Shown here: positions 56,768 to 64,000 of the stretch, piece by piece
How positions within the stretch are numbered: position 1 is the first letter of the stretch
Layout: each line of letters begins with the position of its first letter
Source of the DNA: DAIDKA01 sp963708865
GTDB lineage: Bacteria; Pseudomonadota; Gammaproteobacteria; Steroidobacterales; Steroidobacteraceae
Reading direction: 5' to 3'
Length of the DNA: 64,000 nucleotides
Assembly (NCBI GenBank): GCA_963708865.1
Contig: CAVPUC010000008.1
Span: forward strand, 744,001-808,000
The notes under the pieces: model-generated
Told to the model about the DNA's origin: nothing
Database searches by the model: none
The model's input: the letters and a program-made list of their open reading frames with translations, nothing else
Translations under genes and position numbers: made by a program

Positions 56768-59293
56768 ATGAAAGGAACCATCAGTTCCGGTAAGTCGGTG
56801 GCCATTTCAGCGGTGGTCCTGACCACCTTGGCTGCGTCCGCTGCATATGCGCAGTCGCAGCCACAAACAACAGCTCAGCCGGCAGACCAGACCACTGGCC
56901 TGCAGGAGGTCATCGTCACCGCCCAGTTCCGCAGAGAGAACGTGCAGGGCACGCCTCTGGCGATCACCGCAGTAAGCGCAGAAGACATCGCCGCGCGTGG
57001 CGAGACCAGCATCACTGAGATTGCGACCGATGCGCCCAGCGTACTGTTGAGTCAGTCCTCGGCCGCATTCGGACCGTCCATGTCCGCGTTCATCCGCGGC
57101 ATCGGACAGTCGGATCTGGACCCCGCCCTCGAGCCGGGCGTCGGCATCTATATCGACGATGTGTACTTCGGCACGCTGACAGGTTCCATCTTCGATCTGC
57201 TTGATCTCGATCGCGTCGAGGTGCTGCGCGGCCCGCAGGGGACTCTGGAAGGCATGAATTCCGAGGGCGGCGCGGTGAAGCTGTTCTCCAAGAAGCCCGA
57301 TGCGAATGAGAGCATGTACTTCGATCTGCTGGGCGGCAGCCGCAGTCATGTGGAGGCTCGCGCCGGAACGAATTTCGCACTCACCGATAATCTCTTCATA
57401 CGTCTTGCCGCGGTTGGCAATCAACAGGATGGCTACGTAACGCGTTACAACTTCGCCTGCTCGAACCCGAGCTTCACCGCGACGGACATCCATGGCGTGA
57501 CCGGTACCTACTCGCCACTAAACGGGTTCCCGACCCAAACCACCAACTGCGTCAACGGCAAGGAGGGCGGGACCGGCTACCAGGCCGCTCGAGTGGCGCT
57601 GCGCTGGGTCGCAAGCGAAAATCTCGAAATGAACCTGGTCGGCGATCTCACCAACCTGAATCAGGAGCATCCCGCCGAGACGCTCGGCTATGCGGGGCCC
57701 GGTCCGCTTGTTGGCAATGCCTCTGCTTTGACCGCGTCATCGGCCGTGGTCGCGATCCCCACGACCAATGGGCATCTGCTGCCTTATAACGAGAACCTGG
57801 TTCCGGCGATCATACCGAACAACTTCTACGCGACGTACGCCAACTTCTGCATGCCTGCGCCTTCGGTGGTGGGAAGCGCAGGGCCATTCGGCAACAATTT
57901 CAACCAGCAGGCCTACTGCGTCGATCCGCGCCAGACCGAACACAACTGGGGTGCGTCGTGGACGACGGACTGGCAGATCGCGGACGGCCTGTCATTCAAG
58001 AACATTACGGCGTATCGGGGCTATTCATCCACCTGGGTGCACGACAACAGCGTTTCGGTCTGGCCACTTGATCTGGGCGCCGAGGGGATCGGCCACCATC
58101 AGTTCAGCGAGGAGGCGCGTCTCTCCGGGACCTACGACAAGTTCATGGACTGGACGGTCGGCGCCTACTTTTTCAGCGAGAACTCCGTCTATTTCGGGCA
58201 CGAGGACCTGTCGTACGCATTCCTGTTTACCGGCCTGCCCGACCTGCTCAATTTCTATCAGAACGATCCGATTGAGGCGCATGACAAGGCCGGGTTCCTG
58301 CACACGACATTCCATTTGACCACAGCTCTGGATGCCATCTTCGGCGTCCGCTACACGACTCAGGACAAGACCTACCATTACGTGCGGCTGGCCGACGATG
58401 GCAGCACCGGCGGCGGGGCAACCGACGTAGCTCCCCTGAACGGCGCATCCTCGCACTATTCGGCCTCGCGTGAGGACTGGCGCGCGAATCTCAACTACCG
58501 TTTCAATGACGCGATAATGACGTATGCCCAGTACTCCACCGGATTCAAAGGTGGTGGCGTCGACCCGCGTCCCTTCTACGTGGCGCAGGCCATTCAGTTC
58601 CAGCCGGAGACCTTGACGACCTATGAGCTGGGACTGAAGACCAGCTGGTTCGACAATCACCTGCACGCGAACATCGATGGGTACTTCTCGCAGTACCGCG
58701 ATATTCAGCTCACGCTGGCCAACTGCAGCGCCATCCCGTCGATTGCCGCAGCGAGTGCGGCGGCAGGCCAGAACTTTGGGTCGCCCTGCGCCCTGCCATA
58801 CAACGCCGGCGCTGCACACCAGAAGGGCATCGAATTCGAGACCCAGGCGCGATTCGGTGGCCTGCAGATTGACGGCAATCTGAGCTGGCTCAATTTCCAA
58901 TACACTTCCTTGAACCCCGTGACGCTAGTCACGCTTAATGAGGTGACGCCTTACACCCCGTCGTGGACCGCTAATGGCGGCGTGCAGTACACGGTGCCGA
59001 TGGGCTCGGTGGGTTCGATCACCGCACGGCTCGACGGTAATACCCGCAGCACCATCTACACCGCCGCGCAGAATTCCCCCTACAACCGTACCGGGGGCTT
59101 CACCATCTACAACGCACACCTGACTTGGGAGCCTGTGAAGAACAACTGGCAGGCGATCCTGCAGGTGAAGAACCTAGCCGGTAAGCGCTATTTCTTCGGT
59201 CAATTCGATCTGGTATCGGCCGGTCAGGGAACGCAGGTCAACAATCCCGGGCCGCCGCTGGAACTGGATCTGGAGATCAAGCACACGATGTAA
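56768..59293 (+). CDS. TonB-dependent outer-membrane receptor
   Basis: 841 residues, intact. GAGGGGGGCA precedes the ATG. Signal peptide (VAISAVVLTTLAASAAYAQ), TonB-box-like LQEVIVTAQ, plug domain (AITAVSAEDIAARGETSITEIATDAPSVLL, RVEVLRGPQGTLEGMNSEGGAVKLFSKKP) and a 22-strand-type barrel ending ELDLEIKHTM. The plug motif SEGGAV deviates from the common GxGGTI. The type is the large receptor class abundant in Steroidobacter and Sphingomonadales relatives. Ligand unknown; the 56477-56767 stretch before it shows no clear promoter. Confidence 0.93.
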   Translation: MKGTISSGKSVAISAVVLTTLAASAAYAQSQPQTTAQPADQTTGLQEVIVTAQFRRENVQGTPLAITAVSAEDIAARGETSITEIATDAPSVLLSQSSAAFGPSMSAFIRGIGQSDLDPALEPGVGIYIDDVYFGTLTGSIFDLLDLDRVEVLRGPQGTLEGMNSEGGAVKLFSKKPDANESMYFDLLGGSRSHVEARAGTNFALTDNLFIRLAAVGNQQDGYVTRYNFACSNPSFTATDIHGVTGTYSPLNGFPTQTTNCVNGKEGGTGYQAARVALRWVASENLEMNLVGDLTNLNQEHPAETLGYAGPGPLVGNASALTASSAVVAIPTTNGHLLPYNENLVPAIIPNNFYATYANFCMPAPSVVGSAGPFGNNFNQQAYCVDPRQTEHNWGASWTTDWQIADGLSFKNITAYRGYSSTWVHDNSVSVWPLDLGAEGIGHHQFSEEARLSGTYDKFMDWTVGAYFFSENSVYFGHEDLSYAFLFTGLPDLLNFYQNDPIEAHDKAGFLHTTFHLTTALDAIFGVRYTTQDKTYHYVRLADDGSTGGGATDVAPLNGASSHYSASREDWRANLNYRFNDAIMTYAQYSTGFKGGGVDPRPFYVAQAIQFQPETLTTYELGLKTSWFDNHLHANIDGYFSQYRDIQLTLANCSAIPSIAAASAAAGQNFGSPCALPYNAGAAHQKGIEFETQARFGGLQIDGNLSWLNFQYTSLNPVTLVTLNEVTPYTPSWTANGGVQYTVPMGSVGSITARLDGNTRSTIYTAAQNSPYNRTGGFTIYNAHLTWEPVKNNWQAILQVKNLAGKRYFFGQFDLVSAGQGTQVNNPGPPLELDLEIKHTM

Positions 59294-59355
59294 GCTGACG
59301 GGCGGGCGCCGCCATGCGTGGCGGCGGCCCGACGATGGGGTCTAGCTCAGGCACG

Positions 59356-59557
59356 CGATGACGTGACCCTCGAAGTCTAGGAGGGCCAGGTCTTCGGTTT
59401 CCTCGGACCCAACGGCAGTGGCAAAACCACGACGATCGGCATGATTTTCGGAACTGTCACGCCCGCTGCCAACCAGGAGTCAGATGCCCTGCCGCACAGC
59501 TCCAACGCGCTGGTTCAATCCCGAAGACGATTGGACGGGACGTTGGAACAACCCGAC
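59356..59557 (+). pseudogene. 5'-part relic of an ABC-transporter ATPase
   Basis: The DNA matches 61715-61913 of the intact ABC ATPase, about nine bases in ten by eye over the best 80 bp (including the Walker A codons for GPNGSGKTTT). It has no start, an in-frame TAG near 59380 and no downstream ABC domains. It ends at a sharp junction with the next relic. Confidence 0.85.
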
Positions 59558-59821
59558 CTCTCGGTCATCGCCGGCGCCGTGGTCGAGGGCAGCGCCGACG
59601 GCTTCCTGCGCGCCTTCGATGTGAATAAGGCAGCTGCTGTTCCAGTTCGACACCACCCAGCCGCTCACCACCGCCAACGGCGTCCCGGGCAGCGGTGGGC
59701 GTTGGACAACGCATCGATCGTGGCGCCAACGGCTACCTGTTCGTGAATTCAGGTATACGGCATCATCGGCGGCCAGACTCCCGGCAATCTGTTTCTGGCC
59801 TTTCACGCGAAAGCGCGCTAG
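59558..59821 (+). pseudogene. 3'-part relic of the quinohemoprotein gene
   Basis: Matches 56213-56476, the last 87 codons and stop of the quinohemoprotein, with several single-base indels that break the frame. It is fused directly to the ABC relic, so the pair is a chimera from two different genes. Confidence 0.88.
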
Positions 59822-59926
59822 CCGCGCCGCGCGGCACGAAATCTCAAGTGCAATGATAGGATCGCGGCAAAGCGGAGCATCCCGTCATGCGGCACTTTTC
59901 CCCGTTTCTCTGCGCACCAGAAAACC

Positions 59927-60954
59927 GTGGTGCGGATGATGGCGATGGTCGCTTTTTTCTGCACCGCCCCGGTGCAAGCGCAGTGGCTGCATTATCCGAC
60001 GCCAGGGATTCCGCGCTCGGCGGACGGCAAGCCGAATCTTTCGGCACCCACGCCGCGCATGCCGGACGGCAAGCCCGATCTTTCGGGATTCTGGCGGACG
60101 GATGCGGCCGGAACCGCTGCGACCGGCAAGGCCATGGATGCGGTCAAGCCGCAGCCATGGGCCGCCGCAATCCTGAAGCAGCGCAAGGAAAACATTCAGC
60201 GCGATTCCCCGAGCGTTCTGTGTCTGCCGACCGGCGTTCAGATCGATGATGACGTTGGACGGCTTCTGCAGACCCCCGGATGATCGTCATGCTGTGGAGC
60301 AACACCCAATACCGCGAAGTGTTCCTGGACGGTCGGCCGCTGCCCATCGATCCAAACCCCGACTGGATGGGCTACTCGGTCGGGCATTGGGAAGGCGACA
60401 CCCTGGTAATAGAAAGTAGCGGCTTCAACGACCGGACCTGGATGGACGGGGACGGGCTGCCGCATACCGAGAAGCTGCACGTCACGGAGCGCATTCATCG
60501 CTCGGACTTCGGCCATATGGAGGTGATCCGCACCATGACGGATCCTGGCGCGTTGCTCGAGCCGTGGACGGTGCCGGTGAAACTCGAATATTACGCGGAC
60601 ACCGAACCACTCGAGTACGTCTGCAACGAAAACGAGCGCGACCACAGGCACCTCGTTGGCAAGACCAGCGATGAGAAAAACATCCCGGTGGAGAGGAAGA
60701 TCCTCGCCAGATATGCCGGCAACTATGACTTCACCGACGCGACCACTCATCAGGTGTTCCATCTGGTGTTCGCGGTCGACAAAGGCCATCTCACATTCGG
60801 CGGCATGGGACCCACGGTCACGTTGAATGCGGCGTCCAAGAGCGAATTCACTGGCGGCGGCCTCACCTTCAAGTTCGTGACCAACGCCTCCGGCGGCGTT
60901 GACTACGCGTTGATCACGGCTGTGGAGGGTGAGTTCAAAGCATTCCCGAAATAG
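59927..60954 (+). CDS. secreted protein of an uncharacterised family, frame break near 60278
   Basis: About 340 residues after one shift near 60275-60280 (RLLQTPG to MIVMLWSNTQYREVFLDGRPLP). The N-terminus (MAMVAFFCTAPVQAQ) looks like a signal peptide, followed by repeated DGKPNLSAP/DGKPDLSGFW phrases. The core is YREVFLDGRPLPIDPNPDWMGYSVGHWEGDTLVIESSGFNDRTWMD and the tail ENERDHRHLVGK. This family is frequent beside DUF6152 genes, PQQ enzymes and TonB receptors in Acidobacteria and related bacteria. Function unknown. Confidence 0.82.
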
Positions 60955-60982
60955 CCACGGCGATGGCCGCCGCTGCAGCCCG

Positions 60983-61393
60983 CTAGTTGCTGGCCGGTGC
61001 GTCCGCCGAACTTTGCTCGGAGAGGATCTTTCGGCCATCGGCGGCGAAGATCTGCGCAGCATTGGCGAGCGGATTGCCATCCTTGGCCTGGAATCCCTTT
61101 ACCTTGATCTGGTCGCCGATCTGTACCGAATGGCGCGTCCAGCCCGCACGCATCAGGGAGTTCGGGCTGGCGAGTTCCAGTTCCCACTGACTCACGATGC
61201 CGACCTGATTGCGTACTCTTAGATACAGTCGTGTATGCGGGTTTTGCCATTCGATCTTGGTCACCATGCCTTCCAGAGTAACCGGCTTGAGCCGATCGAA
61301 CTCCGCGGCGAAGGAATGGTGCGCCAGTGCCGGTGCGCCGATCAGCCCGCACAAAGCCGCAAACCCCAGCAGCTGGGTCTGAATAGTTCTCAC
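60983..61393 (-). CDS. DUF6152 family secreted protein
   Basis: 136 residues: signal peptide (GFAALCGLIGAPALA), then HHSFAAEFDRLKPVTLEGMVTKIEWQNPHTRLYLRV and GDQIKVKGFQAKDGNPLANAAQIFAADGRKIL, the DUF6152 pattern (an OB-fold-like small domain). It is tail to tail with the preceding uncharacterised gene (28 bp apart). Such proteins accompany the same accessory gene sets; function unknown. The following 266 bp to the ABC gene show no further gene. Confidence 0.88.
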   Translation of the reverse strand: MRTIQTQLLGFAALCGLIGAPALAHHSFAAEFDRLKPVTLEGMVTKIEWQNPHTRLYLRVRNQVGIVSQWELELASPNSLMRAGWTRHSVQIGDQIKVKGFQAKDGNPLANAAQIFAADGRKILSEQSSADAPASN

Positions 61394-61659
61394 ATCCCCT
61401 CCTTCCGGCGAAACGGCAATAGTGAGTTTTTACGGCTTGACGGTATTGTTGGCAATCGTTGCCGGCGATTTGCACCGAAAAGTGCCGCACAGCGAAATCC
61501 TGGTGCGTCCGCAGTGCAGCATGCGCCGCATGCATCCTGCCGCGCCGCAGCGTTCCCCGGGCCCAATACGCCGGATGCTTTAAGCTTCGCGCTCGCCTTG
61601 ATCCGCTGATGAAGGCCGCTAGAGTCGACCGACCGTCATCGTCTCCGAAGGCTGATCGC

Positions 61660-62583
61660 ATGAGCATTCTGTCCGTTTCAGGTCTGACCAAGCGTTACGA
61701 CAAGCTGCTGGCAGTCGATGATGTGAGCTTCGATGTCCAAGCGGGCCAGGTCTTCGGTTTCCTCGGACCCAATGGCAGTGGCAAGACCACGACCATCGGC
61801 ATGATCTTCGGCATTGTGACGCCAACGGCAGGGCACTTGACTCTGTTTGGCAGCGACGGCCCCCAGGCGCTGGCCCAATCCCGACGACGCGTGGGCGGGA
61901 CGTTGGAACAGCCCAATCTGTATCCCTACCTCACCGGCCGCCAGAACCTGCGGCTGGTCGCGGCTATCAAACGCCTCGATGACACTCACGTGGATCCGGC
62001 CCTGAAGGCGGTCGACTTGTCGGTAGCCGCCGATCGGGCGACCAAGGGTTACTCACTGGGTATGAAGCAACGTCTGGCGCTCGCCGCGGCCATGCTCGGG
62101 GATCCGCAGTTGCTGATATTCGATGAACCGACCAACGGGCTTGATCCGGAGGGCATGCAGGAAATCCGTGAACTCATTCTTAAGCTGTCGCGCTCGGGCA
62201 GAACCATCGTCCTGTCCACCCATCTGCTGGCAGAGGTCGAACGCGTCTGTACGCACGTCGCCATCTTGAAGCGCGGCCGTCTGCTGCGCAGCGCCGCGGT
62301 GTCCGAGCTCACCGCGGGTGCGCCCGTGTTCCGTCTGCGCACGGATAACCTGCTGACGCTGTGGGAGGCCGTGAGCAAATACCCCCCGGCGCGGCAGATG
62401 CGGCGCGAGCATGGCGCGATCTATACCGAGCTTGCCGACGCCGACCCCGCCTCGCTGTGTCGATATCTCGCCGGCCTTGGAATCTATCTGGCAGAACTCA
62501 CCAATCTGCGCCCCACGCTGGAAGAGACCTTCCTCAGGCTCACCGGCTCGGACGCTGCGATCGATACGCAGGCGGCGCCATGA
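61660..62583 (+). CDS. ABC transporter ATP-binding protein
   Basis: 307 residues, intact. Walker A FLGPNGSGKTTTIGMIFGIVTP, signature YSLGMKQRLALAAAMLGDPQ, Walker B LLIFDEPTNGLDPEGM and the H-loop LSTHLLAEVE. The C-terminal extension (residues about 215-307) is typical of ABC-2 type exporters of the CcmA/DrrA group. It overlaps the permease gene by ATGA. A relic of a near-identical gene is at 59356-59557. Confidence 0.95.
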   Translation: MSILSVSGLTKRYDKLLAVDDVSFDVQAGQVFGFLGPNGSGKTTTIGMIFGIVTPTAGHLTLFGSDGPQALAQSRRRVGGTLEQPNLYPYLTGRQNLRLVAAIKRLDDTHVDPALKAVDLSVAADRATKGYSLGMKQRLALAAAMLGDPQLLIFDEPTNGLDPEGMQEIRELILKLSRSGRTIVLSTHLLAEVERVCTHVAILKRGRLLRSAAVSELTAGAPVFRLRTDNLLTLWEAVSKYPPARQMRREHGAIYTELADADPASLCRYLAGLGIYLAELTNLRPTLEETFLRLTGSDAAIDTQAAP

Positions 62584-63371
62584 TCTTCACGGCGTACCGG
62601 CTGGAATTATTCAAGATGCGAAAGCGCCTGGCAGTGTGGGTCACCTACCTGTGTTTTTGTCTGCTGACGACCTTGATAATCGGCGGACCGTTCTACGCCG
62701 CACAGCGCTCCCATGGCCATGGCTATTTCGGATTTCCCGACGCCCTGCCGACTATCCTCACGGCTTGCACCGGCACGGCGAGTATTTTTGGGGTCGTACT
62801 GATCGTTCTGATGGTATGCAATGAGTTCGACTGGAAGACCAGCCGCCAGAACATCATCGACGGCCTATCCAAGCCGCAGTGGTTCGCCGGTAAGGCACTG
62901 CTGATTCCCACGGTTGTCGTGACACTGTATCTGGTCGTGCTCGCCATCGGCGGTAGCCTGGCCTTTATCGCAACCTCCGCTGCTCACCCGCATGGTGTTG
63001 ACCCGTCTGCAACCTATGTCCTGGCGGCCTGCGGTGCATTGCTCGCCATGGCGTGCAACGGCAGTATCGCGCTCCTCATCGCAGTGAGTGTTCGCAGCAC
63101 CGGGCCCGCCCTCGCCGCTGCCCTGATCTATCAGGTCTTCGATTCGATCGCCGCCAATGCGCTTCGCGGCCTTCATCTGCAAGGGGTTGCCCGGGGCCTG
63201 CCAATTCAGGTTCATAACGCACTGCTGATCTATGGTCAGTACCTGCCCTACGGCTCCCGCGCACGCAGCCCTGCGGATTGGCAGACCGGCATCTTGTTCC
63301 TGGCTGGCGCCACCTGGGTGGCGGTGTTGCTGTGCGTTTCGTATCGTGTCTACATGAAACGGGATTTGTAG
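62580..63371 (+). CDS. ABC-2 type permease
   Basis: 263 residues with about six membrane segments (AVWVTYLCFCLLTTLIIGGPFY; ILTACTGTASIFGVVLIVLMVC; ALLIPTVVVTLYLVVLAIGGSLAF; YVLAACGALLAMACNGSIALLIAV; GPALAAALIYQVF; GILFLAGATWVAVLLCVSYRVY). ABC-2 permeases of this shape export small molecules or lipids, or serve bacteriocin or lantibiotic immunity; the substrate is unknown. Starts inside the ATPase stop. Confidence 0.9.
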   Translation: MIFTAYRLELFKMRKRLAVWVTYLCFCLLTTLIIGGPFYAAQRSHGHGYFGFPDALPTILTACTGTASIFGVVLIVLMVCNEFDWKTSRQNIIDGLSKPQWFAGKALLIPTVVVTLYLVVLAIGGSLAFIATSAAHPHGVDPSATYVLAACGALLAMACNGSIALLIAVSVRSTGPALAAALIYQVFDSIAANALRGLHLQGVARGLPIQVHNALLIYGQYLPYGSRARSPADWQTGILFLAGATWVAVLLCVSYRVYMKRDL

Positions 63372-63407
63372 TACGCATTGGCCGGGCTGGCCGGCGACTT
63401 AAGTGAT

Positions 63408-64000
63408 TCACCGGCAGCTATAGGGTAGGCCCGGCTCGGCGCAGAAGTCGGGCCATTTGCCACTCTTGCGCCAGTAATCGGTTGGCCCGATGTGTGTCGC
63501 GAGTTGCATGAAGCGTGGATCGCGCCGGAACTGAGTTGGATTCGGCGTGAATAGAAACGAGCTGTCGGCGTAGGTGGCCGGCTTAAGATAGATGGCCGCC
63601 TGCGCGAATGCCGTGTAAGTCACCCGGCACCGCCAGCATCACGATCGCACCGCCGGGCGTCATCACCTCATAAGGGGAGTTCACGATCAAATCGTGAACC
63701 GAATTGAGTTCGGATACGATCTTTTGAACAGCGCCGCGCTTGGCCGCGGCACCGCCAGAAAGCGCGGCTTTCAGTGCGCTGCGCCAGGCATCCGCAACCG
63801 GCTCAGCGACGGGCACATACCCCCGGGCGTCAACAAGGAAAGGGCGGTGTGCCATATAACGCCAATTCAAAGCGCGCGAACCAGACGGCGGGATGCGCCG
63901 GCCAGGACTTGCCGGATATTTCCGCGAGCGCTGCGGCCTCAGAGCTATTACCGGTGGCCGCGAGCGCCAGGATCAAGGATGCATCGCGATTGGGAGTGTG
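63408..64000 (-). CDS. CadC/TPR-like regulatory protein, 5' end beyond window, frame breaks near 63850 and 63615
   Basis: Only the C-terminal about 195 residues are present. The end FLFTPNPTQFRRDPRFMQLATHIGPTDYWRKSGKWPDFCAEPGLPYSCR is the typical tail of CadC-like winged-helix/TPR proteins (motif RRDPRFM...GLVDYW...PDFC). Upstream helical repeats (SLILALAATGNSSEAAALAEISG, DAWRSALKAALSGGAAAKRGAVQKI) are in other frames, so two shifts near 63850 and 63615 are needed. The N-terminal DNA-binding part would lie outside the window. Confidence 0.75.

Noticed and set aside
59294..59830. An insertion sequence causing the relic between the TonB receptor and the next gene
   Set aside because: No transposase remnants, terminal inverted repeats or target-site duplications were seen; the DNA is explained by homology to the two neighbouring genes.

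Overview
The window is GC-rich, densely packed bacterial chromosome. Conserved neighbourhoods point to a gammaproteobacterium of the Xanthomonadales/Nevskiales/Steroidobacter type: dapF-DUF484-xerC-hslV-hslU, convergent polA and engB followed by cytochrome c4 and dsbA, a fimT-pilVWXY1E minor-pilin operon, and argS next to priA. The lineage is inferred from gene order and protein character only. No complete mobile element, CRISPR array or rRNA is visible; there is one tRNA (Arg, anticodon CCG).

Layout. 1-7 kb: argS (cut by the left edge), priA, a sigma factor with DUF3619 and DUF3106 partners, an LpxL-type acyltransferase and a superoxide dismutase. 7-15 kb: the dapF-to-hslU operon, a ferredoxin-type reductase and a two-component pair. 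15-22 kb: type IV pilus minor pilins with a large PilY1 that appears to carry a split lectin-like domain. 22-30 kb: a beta-hydroxyacid dehydrogenase, amtB behind a sigma-54 promoter, ubiK, uppS, a small regulator/membrane-protein pair, cytochrome c5, tRNA-Arg, dsbA and cytochrome c4. 30-37 kb: engB, a probable small RNA, polA, a DUF1800/DUF1501 export pair and a DUF535 protein. 37-46 kb: one minus-strand arginine operon, argR-argG-X-argC-argD-argF'-argB-argH-lptM, preceded by tandem ARG boxes. 46-52 kb: a long repeat-built lipoprotein ending in six kelch repeats, a TANGO2-like protein, nudC and a small lipoprotein. 52-64 kb: an accessory region with two PQQ/cytochrome oxidoreductases, a TonB-dependent receptor, a chimeric gene relic, DUF6152-type secreted proteins, an ABC exporter and the end of a CadC/TPR-like protein.

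The most interesting part is the arginine operon. Its transcarbamylase looks like an N-succinyl-L-ornithine enzyme rather than an ordinary ornithine enzyme, its ArgG resembles the Bacteroidetes-type enzyme, and an uncharacterised BioD-like P-loop protein sits translationally coupled between argG and argC. Other leads are the lectin-bearing PilY1, a Spot 42/ErsA-like RNA between polA and engB, and a relic that fuses pieces of two neighbouring genes.

About 30 single-base frame breaks are spread over the window and hit essential genes (polA, engB, dapF, argC, argD, argH). They are more likely sequencing or assembly errors than true decay, so broken genes are annotated as single loci with the approximate break positions given.
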